Shown here one piece after another: positions 26,129 to 34,570 of a stretch of 64,000 nucleotides of DNA (position 1 is its first letter; every line of letters starts with the position of its first letter). Source of the DNA: Novosphingobium sp. (GTDB lineage Bacteria; Pseudomonadota; Alphaproteobacteria; Sphingomonadales; Sphingomonadaceae); assembly GCF_039595395.1 (NCBI RefSeq), contig NZ_JBCNLP010000006.1, positions 1,555,001-1,619,000 on the forward strand, in the 5' to 3' direction. Under the pieces are notes generated by a model. That model did no database searches. It had not been told where the DNA came from and was given only the letters and a program-made list of their open reading frames with translations. Position numbers and translations under genes: made by a program.

Positions 26129-26922
26129 ACGATCTGTGCAGGCGTCAGGAACTTGACCATGGCCAAAAGGAAACCATCAGGCTGCTCGACATTCGACAGA
26201 TGCGCGGCGGGCTCAAGGATGTGCAGCAGGGCATTGCCGGCCGTATCCGCCAGAAAACGCGAGGCCTCCACCGGCGTGGCCAGATCCTGCGCTCCGGCGA
26301 TGACGAGCGTCGGCAGGCGGTTGAGATGCGCCGTCATCCGCTGGTCCATGTCGCGGATGGCGGCGCAGCAGCCGGCATAGCCTGCCGGATTGTTGGCCAG
26401 CAGCATCTGGCGGATGCGTTCGACCGCCTCGGGCGCCTCGGCGGGAAAGCCCGGCGTGAACCAGCGCCCGATCGAGGCCTGCGCCAGCGGCGCCATGCCA
26501 TTGGCCAGCACGCCCTCGATCCGGCTCTGCCAGCCCGACGGCGGGCCCATATAGGCCGAGGTGTTGGCCAGGATCAGCTTGCGGATACGCTCGGGCTCAT
26601 GGACCGCCAGCCACTGCCCGACCATGCCGCCAAGCGAGAGGCCGCAGAACTGTACGCGGGCGATCCCCAACGCATCGAGCAGGTCAACCACGTCTCGCCC
26701 CATCCGGTCCATCGAATAGGCCCCGGCAGGCGCATCCGAGGCCCCATGGCCACGCTGGTCATAGCGCAGAACGCGGAAATGCCGCGTCAGACCTTCGATC
26801 TGCGGGTCCCACATGGCGTGATCGGTGCCCAGCGAGTTGGACAGCAGCAGCACCGGGGCATCGGCAGGTCCATCGAAACGATAGGCCAATGCAGTGCCAT
26901 CACCCAGCTTGATCCGTTCCAC
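26125..26922 (-). CDS. pcaD: 3-oxoadipate enol-lactonase
   Basis: A 265-residue alpha/beta hydrolase with the nucleophile elbow GLSLGG (S96), an oxyanion-hole region LSNSLGTDHAMWD and a late catalytic His in EPAAHLSNVEQP. These are PcaD/CatD features. It hydrolyses 3-oxoadipate enol-lactone to 3-oxoadipate, the step after muconolactone isomerase. It is the last gene of the ben/cat series and lies 103 bases after benD, the widest gap in the operon. Whether it is transcribed from the operon promoter or its own is open. No pcaI/J or pcaF gene follows. Confidence 0.9.
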   Translation of the reverse strand: MERIKLGDGTALAYRFDGPADAPVLLLSNSLGTDHAMWDPQIEGLTRHFRVLRYDQRGHGASDAPAGAYSMDRMGRDVVDLLDALGIARVQFCGLSLGGMVGQWLAVHEPERIRKLILANTSAYMGPPSGWQSRIEGVLANGMAPLAQASIGRWFTPGFPAEAPEAVERIRQMLLANNPAGYAGCCAAIRDMDQRMTAHLNRLPTLVIAGAQDLATPVEASRFLADTAGNALLHILEPAAHLSNVEQPDGFLLAMVKFLTPAQIV

Positions 26923-27025
26923 TCAACTCGCTCCACAAAATGACGGAAGCCCTGATCGGCCTCCACGCTTGAAAGGGTCCGGCGCATGCAAGAGCCGGCT
27001 TGAGAGGCGCACCGGTCCTTGCAAC

Positions 27026-27796
27026 CTAGCCGAGATCGCCGCCGGCAACGGGAAGCACCGAACCGGTGACATAGCTTGCCTCGTCGGAAGCGAGGAACAG
27101 GATCGGTGCCACCTGTTCCTCGATGGTGCCATATCGCTTGAGGAAGGTGGAGGTCGTGACCTGCTCGACCGCCTCGGCCATCCAGGCCTGTTCCTGCCGG
27201 TTGTCGCCCGCGGCGTTGCGCGGCACACGGCGCGGCGGGGCCTGCGTCCCGCCGGGCGCGGTCGCCACCACGCGGATGCCCTGTTCGCCATACTCCATCG
27301 CCAGCGCCTGGGTCATCGCATTGATGCCGCCCTTGGCCGCCGAATAGGGCACGCGGCGGATGCCGCGCGTGGCGTTGGAGGAGACGCTGACGATGGTGCC
27401 CCTCCCTGCCTCGAGCATGGCCGGCAGCACCGCATGGCACATATAGAGCGTGGGGAAAAGCGAGCGACGGATCTCGGCGTCGATCTGCTCCGCCTCGAAC
27501 TCGGCATAGGGCCGCATGCGGATCGCGCCGCCGACATTGTTGATGAGGATGTCGACGCGCCCGAACAGCTCGAGCGCCCGCGCCACCGAGGCGGCCGCCC
27601 CCGCATGGGTTTCCAGATCAGCGATGAACGCATGGCCGCCTGCCTTTTGTGCGACCTCTTCCACGAAATCGGCCCGGTCAACGAAGAGCACCTGGCCCCC
27701 TTCGGCAACGGCGCGCTCGGCCACGGCCTGGCCGATGCCCTGCGCCGCGCCGGTCACGATGATCGCCTTGCCGGCGAAGCGGTCCTTGAAGATCAT
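27026..27796 (-). CDS. benD: 1,6-dihydroxycyclohexa-2,4-diene-1-carboxylate dehydrogenase (benzoate diol dehydrogenase)
   Basis: A 256-residue SDR with TGAAQGIGQ (residues 15-23), the BenD-characteristic NNVGGAIRMRPYAEFEAEQI, SSNATRGIRRVPYSAAKGG (catalytic Ser and YxxxK) and VTGSVLPVAGGDLG. It oxidises benzoate cis-diol to catechol with loss of carbon dioxide, passing electrons to NAD+. Its ATG overlaps the benC stop in an ATGA junction. Confidence 0.93.
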   Translation of the reverse strand: MIFKDRFAGKAIIVTGAAQGIGQAVAERAVAEGGQVLFVDRADFVEEVAQKAGGHAFIADLETHAGAAASVARALELFGRVDILINNVGGAIRMRPYAEFEAEQIDAEIRRSLFPTLYMCHAVLPAMLEAGRGTIVSVSSNATRGIRRVPYSAAKGGINAMTQALAMEYGEQGIRVVATAPGGTQAPPRRVPRNAAGDNRQEQAWMAEAVEQVTTSTFLKRYGTIEEQVAPILFLASDEASYVTGSVLPVAGGDLG

Positions 27797-28815
27797 GCCG
27801 GCACCGCCTCGCTCGCCGCGAATTTCTCGTAATAGAAGCTGGCCGGTGTGACGCCGGTGTCGCGGAAATGGGTACGCACCGCCTCGACCATCGGCGGCGG
27901 GCCGCAGAGATAGACGTCACAGTCGCCGCCATGGAGATCGTCCGCGTCGAGATGGGCGGTGACATAGCCCTTGCGCGGATGCTCACTGGCGGCGTCGGCG
28001 ACCACCGTGGCATAGGAGAAGCCCGGAAGCTGCGCGCCCGCCGCCTCGATCGCCTCGAGACCGACCAGATCGGCGTCATGGGTGACGCCATAGACCAGAC
28101 GGATCTTCTGCTCGCTCTTCTGCGACGCCAGAACGCGCAGCATCGAGAGCAGCGGCGCAAGACCGGTGCCGCCCGCCAGCATCACAATGGGACGCGCGGG
28201 CGTGCGCAGAAAGAAGCTGCCGTTGGGGCCGACAAAGCTCATCCGGTCGCCCGGCTTCGCGGTTTGGGTCAGCCATGTGCTCATGCGCCCACCCGGCACG
28301 TTGCGGATCAGGAAGCTGGCGTGATCCGCGCCCGGCGCGCTGCTGAAGGAATAGGCGCGCGCCTCCCCGGTGCCGGGGATCGCCAGATTGACGTATTGGC
28401 CAGGCAGGAAGTCAACGCCCGTCGCCCTGTCCAGCTTCAGCTCGAGCCGGATCGTGCTGGGCGAGACCTGCTCGACCGCGGTGACCGTGCCTTCATGGCG
28501 TTCCGGCGCCAGCTTGCAGGCCGTGGAGGGGACCGGGACATCGATCACGCAATCGCTCGACACGCGCATCTGGCAGGTCAGCACCAGACGTTCGCCGGCC
28601 TCCTGCTCGGTAAGCGCATCCTCGATGTAATCGTCGCCGAGGTCGTAGTCACCTTCCTCGCAGCGGCACTTGCAGGTGCCGCAAACGCCGTCGGAGCAAT
28701 CCATCGGCAGGTTGACCTGGTTGCGATAGGCCGCGTCCAGCACCGTTTCGCCCGGATTGCAGGCGATCATGCGGGTGGCACCATCCTCGAAATTGAGCGC
28801 GATACGGTAAGTCAT
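27793..28815 (-). CDS. benC: Benzoate 1,2-dioxygenase, reductase component
   Basis: A 340-residue electron-transfer protein. An N-terminal plant-type [2Fe-2S] ferredoxin domain has C40, C45, C48 and C81; an FAD-binding barrel follows (RAYSFSSAPG, RxYS flavin motif), and then an NAD-binding domain (MLAGGTGLAPLLSMLR, CGPPPMVEAV). It moves electrons from NADH to the BenAB oxygenase. The ATG at 28815 has GGAGAGG 4-10 bases upstream; a start at 28857 would run into benB. It overlaps benD by four bases. Confidence 0.94.
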   Translation of the reverse strand: MTYRIALNFEDGATRMIACNPGETVLDAAYRNQVNLPMDCSDGVCGTCKCRCEEGDYDLGDDYIEDALTEQEAGERLVLTCQMRVSSDCVIDVPVPSTACKLAPERHEGTVTAVEQVSPSTIRLELKLDRATGVDFLPGQYVNLAIPGTGEARAYSFSSAPGADHASFLIRNVPGGRMSTWLTQTAKPGDRMSFVGPNGSFFLRTPARPIVMLAGGTGLAPLLSMLRVLASQKSEQKIRLVYGVTHDADLVGLEAIEAAGAQLPGFSYATVVADAASEHPRKGYVTAHLDADDLHGGDCDVYLCGPPPMVEAVRTHFRDTGVTPASFYYEKFAASEAVPA

Positions 28816-28853
28816 GGGTCCTCTCCGGCCCCCCCAGTTGTCTGTTATCCAGG

Positions 28854-29360
28854 TCAAATGTGGTAGATATCGATGACCTGGGGGATGTAGTCGTTCTTCA
28901 GAATGATCGTCTTGGCCGCGATGCGCAGATCGTGCCCCTCGCCCACCAGCGTGACGAAGGCGGTGCCAAAGAAGGTGGTGGTGGCGTTGTAGCGCTGGCT
29001 CAGCGTCTGCCAGTTGTAGCGCACCTTCGTGCCCTCGCCCTCAGGCCCGACCACCTCGATGTTGCCGATGAAGTGGCTGGTGCGCGGTTCGGGCGTGCTG
29101 GCGCCGGAGCGCTCGGTCTTGATGCGGAAGACGCGATCCTCCAACCCCTGACGGTTGGGGTAGTAGATCAGCGAGATCTCGCTTTGCGGGTCCTGGGTGA
29201 GCTGATCGTCATCGTCCCATGCGGGCATCCAGTAGGTGGCGCCCGGCGTGTAGCAGGTCAGCCATTCGTCCCACTGACGGTCATCGAGCAGGCGCGCCTC
29301 GCGATAGAGGAAGCCGGCGATCTGTTCGGCAGACAGCGGACGGGTCAGCGTGTCGCTCAT
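28854..29360 (-). CDS. benB: Benzoate 1,2-dioxygenase, small (beta) subunit
   Basis: A 168-residue ring-hydroxylating dioxygenase beta subunit (FLYREARLLDDRQWDEWLTCY, YWMPAWDDDD, SLIYYPNRQGLEDRVFRI, IILKNDYIPQVIDIYHI). It is a structural partner of BenA in the alpha3beta3 oxygenase. Its ATG overlaps the benA stop by four bases. Confidence 0.94.
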   Translation of the reverse strand: MSDTLTRPLSAEQIAGFLYREARLLDDRQWDEWLTCYTPGATYWMPAWDDDDQLTQDPQSEISLIYYPNRQGLEDRVFRIKTERSGASTPEPRTSHFIGNIEVVGPEGEGTKVRYNWQTLSQRYNATTTFFGTAFVTLVGEGHDLRIAAKTIILKNDYIPQVIDIYHI

Positions 29361-30709
29361 GCCACCTCTCCCTCGGTTTCAGGCACCCTGGCAAGAGCCT
29401 CGCCCAGCACCCTGGCCCAATATTCGTGCTGGCGGACAAAGAGGCCTTCATCCTCGGTGCGTTCGCCGCTCAGCAGCGGCTGCAGGCCGATGGCCCTGGC
29501 ATTGTCGTCCGGCCCATCGAGCCAGCGCAGCGCGCCGCGGCTCAGATCGTTCCACAAGGTGCCAGCGCCCGTGTAGGAGGTCTGGCAGGCGCGGAACTCC
29601 TCCAGATCGTCGGGCGTGCCCATGCCCGAAACGTTGAAGAAATCCTCATACTGGCGGATGCGCAAGGTGCGATCCTGCGCGGACTCGCCCCTGGGGCCGA
29701 AGCAGTAGATCGTCACCTCGGTCTTATCGACGGCGATGGGACGCACCACCCGGATCTGGGTGGAGAACTGGTCCATCAGATAGACATTGGGATAGACACC
29801 CAGATTGCGCGTCTGCTCCACGATGGGACCGGCGCGCTCGGCGCCCAGACGGGCCACCAGCTCCTCGCGATGGGCGAAGATCGGGCGCACCTCGGGGTTG
29901 AGCAACTGCGTCCAGAGCAGGATATGCCCATGCTCGAAGGCATAGACACCGCCCACGCTCTTCGACCAGCCATTGGCATCGACGGTGCGTGTGCCTTCCT
30001 GCTCGTAATCGCGGCGGCCCATGGTGGCGGAATAGTTCCAGTGGACCGAGCTGACGTGATAGCCATCCGCGCCATTCTCCATCTGGAGCTTCCAGTTGCC
30101 CTCATAGATGTAGCTGGAGCTACCGCGCAGCACCTCAAGGCCTTCGGGCGCGGCATCGACGATCTGGTCGATCACCGCGCGCGCGCCGCCCAGATGCTCT
30201 TCCAGCGAGACGACATCGGGATTGACCGAGCCGAAGAGGAAGCCGCGATAGTTCTCGAAACGGGCAAGCCGCGTCAGATCATGCGAGCCTTCCGTGTTGA
30301 AAGCGGCGGGATATTCGCCCGTCTTGCCATCCTTTACCTTGAGCAGCTTGCCATTGTTGCTGAAGGTCCAGCCATGGAACGGGCAGGTGAAGCTGCCCTT
30401 GTTACCATGCTTGCGGCGGCACAGCGTGGCCCCGCGATGCGAGCAGGCATTGATATGGGCGTGCAGCTCGCCCGCCTTGTCGCGGGTGATGACCACGGGC
30501 TGACGACCGACGGTGGTGGTGAAATAGTCATTCACTGCCGGGATCTGGCTTTCATGCGCCAGATAGACCCAGTTGCCCTCGAAGATATGCTTCATCTCGG
30601 CTTCAAACAGGCGCTCGTCGGTGAAGACGTCGCGGCGGCAGCGGATGACACCCGCCTCGCGGTCATCGACGATGGCCTGATCGAGCGCGGTGAGAAGATC
30701 GGTGGTCAT
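29357..30709 (-). CDS. benA: Benzoate 1,2-dioxygenase, large (alpha) subunit
   Basis: A 450-residue Rieske oxygenase alpha subunit. Rieske cluster ligands are C89, H91, C109 and H112 (CSHRGATLC...CPFHGW). The mononuclear iron site is D215, H218 and H223 (DGYHVSSVH), with a distal Asp expected further on. It dihydroxylates benzoate to the 1,2-cis-diol. GGGAGG precedes the ATG by 7 bases. The related toluate (XylX) enzymes cannot be excluded by sequence reading alone, but the adjacent cat genes favour benzoate. Confidence 0.94.
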   Translation of the reverse strand: MTTDLLTALDQAIVDDREAGVIRCRRDVFTDERLFEAEMKHIFEGNWVYLAHESQIPAVNDYFTTTVGRQPVVITRDKAGELHAHINACSHRGATLCRRKHGNKGSFTCPFHGWTFSNNGKLLKVKDGKTGEYPAAFNTEGSHDLTRLARFENYRGFLFGSVNPDVVSLEEHLGGARAVIDQIVDAAPEGLEVLRGSSSYIYEGNWKLQMENGADGYHVSSVHWNYSATMGRRDYEQEGTRTVDANGWSKSVGGVYAFEHGHILLWTQLLNPEVRPIFAHREELVARLGAERAGPIVEQTRNLGVYPNVYLMDQFSTQIRVVRPIAVDKTEVTIYCFGPRGESAQDRTLRIRQYEDFFNVSGMGTPDDLEEFRACQTSYTGAGTLWNDLSRGALRWLDGPDDNARAIGLQPLLSGERTEDEGLFVRQHEYWARVLGEALARVPETEGEVA

Positions 30710-30723
30710 GTCACATCCTCCCT

Positions 30724-31620
30724 TCAGGCCACGGCGCGGGCGCGGGTGGAGAATTCCTCCTCGCCCTTGTCGTGAGCGTGCTGCAGCACGAAATCGAAGC
30801 CGATATGCGCGGTGTCGCCCTGACGGTTGGGAACCGGCAGCAGGCCTTCACGCGTGCCGAAGGCGAAATCGTCGGCGGCGAAGGGATCGTCGCCGAAGTT
30901 GATCTGCGTCGTCAGCGTGCGATAGCCCGGCGCCTCGACAAAGAAATGGACATGGGCGGGGCGATGGCCATGGCGGCCCAGCGCGCTCATCAGCGTGTCG
31001 GTCGCGCCGCCCGGCGGCACCGAATAGCCATTGGGCATCTTCGAGCGGAAGGCATATTTGCCATCGGCGCCCAGCTTGATGCGGCGGCGGTTGTTGAAGG
31101 GCGTCTGCTCGGTGGTCGGATCGAAATGCGAGTACCAGCCCTGCGAATTGGCATGCCACACATGCAGGATGGCGTCCTTCACCGGATTGCCCTGGGGATC
31201 GGTGACGCGGCCTCCCATCAGCAGCGTCGTGGTGTCATCGGGATCGTCGGTGAGATTGACCTCGCCGCTGCCATCGACCAGCGGTGCGCCCGCGACATAG
31301 AGCGGCCCCTCGATGGTGCGCGGCGTGCCGCCCGACAGGCCGGCCTCGGTATCCTTGGCGTCGAGGAACAGATCCATGAAGTGTTCAAGACCGGTGCCGG
31401 CGGCCAGCAGGCCCATTTCCGGACCGCTCCGGGCCAGATAGTTGACCGCGCCCCAGAACTCGCTCTCCGAGATGTCATGGCGCACGATGATCGCCATCGA
31501 CGCTTCGAGCAGATCGCGCATGATCGCCTTGAGACGGACATCGCCCTTGGGTTCGTTGCGGCCGCTGGCCCGGTCGAGCAGAGTCTGTATGGCGGGGGTC
31601 TGGATGAAATCTTCTGTCAC
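30724..31620 (-). CDS. catA: Catechol 1,2-dioxygenase (intradiol)
   Basis: About 298 residues. Non-haem Fe(III) ligands are Y163 (GWYSHFD), Y199 (GYSVPPGG), H223 and H225 (RPAHVHFF). It cleaves catechol to cis,cis-muconate. I start it at GTG 31620 because GGAGAG lies immediately upstream and the family N-terminus begins with TEDFIQTP; a TTG at 31674 is in frame but touches the catC stop. Chlorocatechol dioxygenases are shorter (about 250 residues), so this is the catechol type. Confidence 0.93.
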   Translation of the reverse strand: MTEDFIQTPAIQTLLDRASGRNEPKGDVRLKAIMRDLLEASMAIIVRHDISESEFWGAVNYLARSGPEMGLLAAGTGLEHFMDLFLDAKDTEAGLSGGTPRTIEGPLYVAGAPLVDGSGEVNLTDDPDDTTTLLMGGRVTDPQGNPVKDAILHVWHANSQGWYSHFDPTTEQTPFNNRRRIKLGADGKYAFRSKMPNGYSVPPGGATDTLMSALGRHGHRPAHVHFFVEAPGYRTLTTQINFGDDPFAADDFAFGTREGLLPVPNRQGDTAHIGFDFVLQHAHDKGEEEFSTRARAVA

Positions 31621-31674
31621 TTTTCTCTCCCGACTTATGGTTTTGGCCTGTGGGTTCGCGGCCAGATGGGACAA

Positions 31675-31965
31675 TCAGCGGTCATCCTCGTGAATGGCCG
31701 AGGGGTGGCGGCACAGCGCCGTCACGGCGATGTCCATGAAGGGGTAGAGCGGCAGGGCCATCAGCAGCTCGTGCAGATGGGCGTTGTCGCGCACGTCGAA
31801 GATGGAGACATTCGCGTAGAGGCCCGCAACCCGCCAGATATGGCGCCAGATCCCCTGGCGCTGCAGATCCTGCGAGAAGGCCTTTTCCTTCGCCTTCAGG
31901 CGCTCGAATTCCTCGGGGTCGAAACCCAGCGGGACGCGGACAGTCATCTCGACCTTGAACAGCAT
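31675..31965 (-). CDS. catC: Muconolactone delta-isomerase
   Basis: A 96-residue ferredoxin-like-fold enzyme: MLFKVEMTVRVP start, EKAFSQDLQRQGIWRHIWRVAG with conserved Glu/Arg, LPLYPFMDI near the end. It isomerises muconolactone to 3-oxoadipate enol-lactone. The ATG at 31965 is one base from the catB stop, so translation is tightly coupled. Confidence 0.94.
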   Translation of the reverse strand: MLFKVEMTVRVPLGFDPEEFERLKAKEKAFSQDLQRQGIWRHIWRVAGLYANVSIFDVRDNAHLHELLMALPLYPFMDIAVTALCRHPSAIHEDDR

Positions 31966-31966
31966 G

Positions 31967-33127
31967 TCAGGCTCCCTGCAGCGCGGCGCTGCCATGTTGA
32001 GTTTTGGTGGCATCGCGGCGGAAGGCCGCGAGCTTGTCCTCGTCGAAGGCGACCCCGATCCCCGGAGCTGTCGGCACCTGGAGCTGGAAGTCGGCATAGA
32101 TCAGCGGCCGGGTGACGATGTCGTCGGTCAGCAGCAGCGGGCCGAAGAGTTCGGTGCCCCATTCCAGGTCCGGAAAGGTGGCAAAGACATGGGCCGAGGC
32201 CGCCGTGCCGACGGTGCCTTCCAGCATCGTGCCACCATAGAGACCGATACCGGCCGCATCGGCGATCATGCCCACGGCATGAGCGGGCAGCAGACCGCCG
32301 GACTGGGCGATCTTCACCGCATAGATCCGGGCACCCGCGCGCGCGGCAATATCGAAGGCCTCCAGCGGCCCGTGCAGCGCCTCGTCGGCCATCAGCGGAA
32401 TGACGTGTTTGGCCGAGAGCCGCGCCATCGCCGCCACATTGAGCTTGGCGATGGGCTGCTCGACCAGATCGACGCCCGCATCCTGAAGCAGGGCCATGCC
32501 GCGATCGGCCTGAGCCTCGCTCCAGCCCTGGTTGACATCGACCCGCACGCTGGCGCGGTCACCAAGGGCGCGCTTGATGGCGGCGACATGGGCGACATCG
32601 GCCTTGACGCTGCGCTTGCCGATCTTGAGCTTGAAGATGGCGTGCCGCCGCGCCTCGAGCATGGCCTCGGCCTCCTCGATGTCGCGCGCGGTATCGCCGC
32701 TGGCCAGAGTCCAGGCGACGGGGAAGGCTTCGCGACGACGACCGCCGCCGATCAGTTCCGAGACGGGCACCCCCAGACGCTTGCCCTGCATATCCAGCAG
32801 CGCGGTTTCGACCGCGCATTTGGCGATGTGATTGCCCGCGACATGCTTGCCGATGCGGGCCATCACCGCGCCGACCCGGCTCAGGTCCTGACCCTGCAGA
32901 AGGGGCGTAATATAGGTATCGATGGCCAGCTTGATGCCTTCGGGGCTCTCCTCGCCATAGCTCAAGCCGCCGATGGTGGTGCCCTCACCGATCCCCTCGA
33001 TCCCGTCGCTGTCGGTCAGCCGCAGCAGCACCATCGATTGGGCATGCATGGTGGCCATCGCCAGGATATGCGGACGGATCGTGGGCAAATCCACGATGAA
33101 ACTGTCGATGTGGGCCAGCTTGGCCAT
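31967..33127 (-). CDS. catB: Muconate cycloisomerase
   Basis: A 386-residue enolase-superfamily enzyme. The KxK catalytic pair is K166/K168 (IFKLKIGK); metal ligands follow in VRVDVNQGW, LVEQPI and MADEAL. It cyclises cis,cis-muconate to muconolactone. It is the first gene of the operon and divergent from the LysR gene, so its promoter lies in 33128-33235, alongside the ATAC-N7-GTAT operator. Confidence 0.94.
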   Translation of the reverse strand: MAKLAHIDSFIVDLPTIRPHILAMATMHAQSMVLLRLTDSDGIEGIGEGTTIGGLSYGEESPEGIKLAIDTYITPLLQGQDLSRVGAVMARIGKHVAGNHIAKCAVETALLDMQGKRLGVPVSELIGGGRRREAFPVAWTLASGDTARDIEEAEAMLEARRHAIFKLKIGKRSVKADVAHVAAIKRALGDRASVRVDVNQGWSEAQADRGMALLQDAGVDLVEQPIAKLNVAAMARLSAKHVIPLMADEALHGPLEAFDIAARAGARIYAVKIAQSGGLLPAHAVGMIADAAGIGLYGGTMLEGTVGTAASAHVFATFPDLEWGTELFGPLLLTDDIVTRPLIYADFQLQVPTAPGIGVAFDEDKLAAFRRDATKTQHGSAALQGA

Positions 33128-33215
33128 GTCCGCTCCTGCATCTTGTCGGGTCTTGGTGAGGCAGGGCTACTCCTCGAAACGGAGTCTTGGCAAAGATCAT
33201 TGAGGTCTATATGCC

Positions 33216-33230
33216 ATACCTGAAAGGTAT
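33216..33230. promoter_or_regulatory. CatM/BenM-type LysR operator (ATAC-N7-GTAT)
   Basis: The sequence ATACCTGAAAGGTAT has perfect ATACC/GGTAT arms, matching the established ATAC-N7-GTAT site of BenM and CatM. It lies 5 bases before the ATG of the divergent LysR gene and covers its Shine-Dalgarno AAGG, so binding should repress the regulator while activating catB from the other side. Confidence 0.75.
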
Positions 33231-33235
33231 TGCCG

Positions 33236-34177
33236 ATGGATCTGCGTCAACTGCGGTATTTCAAGATGGTGGCCGACGAGCGCAATTTCACCCGCGCCGC
33301 GCAGCGCCTGCATATCGCCCAGCCCCCACTCAGCCGCCAGATTCAGCAGCTTGAGGCCGAACTGGGGACCAGCCTGTTCGACCGCGAGGCCCGTCCCCTT
33401 GGCCTCACCCCGACGGGGCGCCTCTTCTACGATCAGGCCAATCAGGTCTTGAGTCGCGTGGAGGACATGCGCTCGATGATCACCCGCGCCATCGCGACTC
33501 AGCAACGCAACTTCGCGATCGGCTTCGTCGCCTCCACCATGTACGCCCGCCTGCCCGATCTGATCCGGGAGTTTCGCAAGGTCGCGCCCGAGGTCAATCT
33601 CAGCCTGGTCGAAATGGGCAGCATCGAGCAGATCACGGCGCTGAAGGAGGGTCTGATCGACGTCGGCTTCGGCCGCATCCGCTTCGACGACCCTGCCGTG
33701 CGGCGCACCATTCTGCGCAACGAGAGGCTGGTGGTCGCAGTGCCGATGGACCATCCCTTCACGCAGGAAACGGCGCCCATCCCGCTCTCACGCATCGCGA
33801 CCCAGCCGCAGATCCTCTATCCGCGCGCGCCGCGCCCCAGCTATGCCGACCAGGTGCTCTCGCTGTTTCACGACAACGGGCTGGAGCCGGCCATCGCTCA
33901 CGAGGTGCGCGAACTGCAGATCGCCGTGGGCATGGTGGCCGCCGAGGAGGGGGTGTGCATCGTGCCTGAATCGGTTCATCAGTCGCGCACTGTCGATGTC
34001 TGCTATCTGCCCATCGCCGAAGCGCTCTCGTCTCCGGTCATCATGAGCCATCGGGTGAACGACATCTCGCCGGAGCTGGCGATCATGGCGGCGGTGATCG
34101 CGACGACCTATGGCAGGTGGGACTACCCTGTGCCCGATACGATCTCGGAGATGGCGGAGAGATCAGGCCTGATATAG
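33236..34177 (+). CDS. catR: LysR regulator of the cat/ben operon (CatR/BenM type)
   Basis: A 313-residue regulator: HTH about 1-58 (MDLRQLRYFKMVADERNFTRAAQRL, QPPLSRQIQQLE) and an effector-binding domain (about 90-300, NFAIGFVASTMYARLPDLIREF). In this group cis,cis-muconate and sometimes benzoate are co-inducers. The ATG at 33236 has AAGG 8 bases upstream; a TTG at 33230 is possible. Position and operator make it the controller of catB-pcaD. Confidence 0.9.
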   Translation: MDLRQLRYFKMVADERNFTRAAQRLHIAQPPLSRQIQQLEAELGTSLFDREARPLGLTPTGRLFYDQANQVLSRVEDMRSMITRAIATQQRNFAIGFVASTMYARLPDLIREFRKVAPEVNLSLVEMGSIEQITALKEGLIDVGFGRIRFDDPAVRRTILRNERLVVAVPMDHPFTQETAPIPLSRIATQPQILYPRAPRPSYADQVLSLFHDNGLEPAIAHEVRELQIAVGMVAAEEGVCIVPESVHQSRTVDVCYLPIAEALSSPVIMSHRVNDISPELAIMAAVIATTYGRWDYPVPDTISEMAERSGLI

Positions 34178-34570
34178 CGGCCTCTCGCCAGCCCGACATG
34201 TTCGTCGCGCGGCGGCTTGCGCATCGTCATAACCATCTGATCCTGATCGATGTATGACCCATCATAAGATGGCCAAGGGACGCTTGGGACAAGGCGGCAT
34301 ACACTCAGGGTATCGCGGTGATACTTTTATAGTTTTGGACCGCCCGAGCAACTTCATCCTAGTCTGATCATGGAAGCGGGCGATATCCCGCCCGTATATG
34401 ATCCACAAAATCCAAACAATGTCATGGGAGATGATGATGAAGCCGCAAGCTTTCATCCGATAGCGCCTGATCGCTTCCTCAACGACCTCAAGAATCCAAA
34501 AAACAGAAGCGCACGATCGGGCGAATACATCGTACCGGATCATAAGCTGCGCCCTCAAGGGAGACAATAC
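34178..34570. other. Intergenic region upstream of the SphA-type gene
   Basis: 393 bases between catR and the outer-membrane protein gene. No gene was recognised. It contains AT-richer patches (34320-34360 and 34395-34430) likely to hold the promoter of the downstream gene. No second ATAC-N7-GTAT site was seen. Confidence 0.4.
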
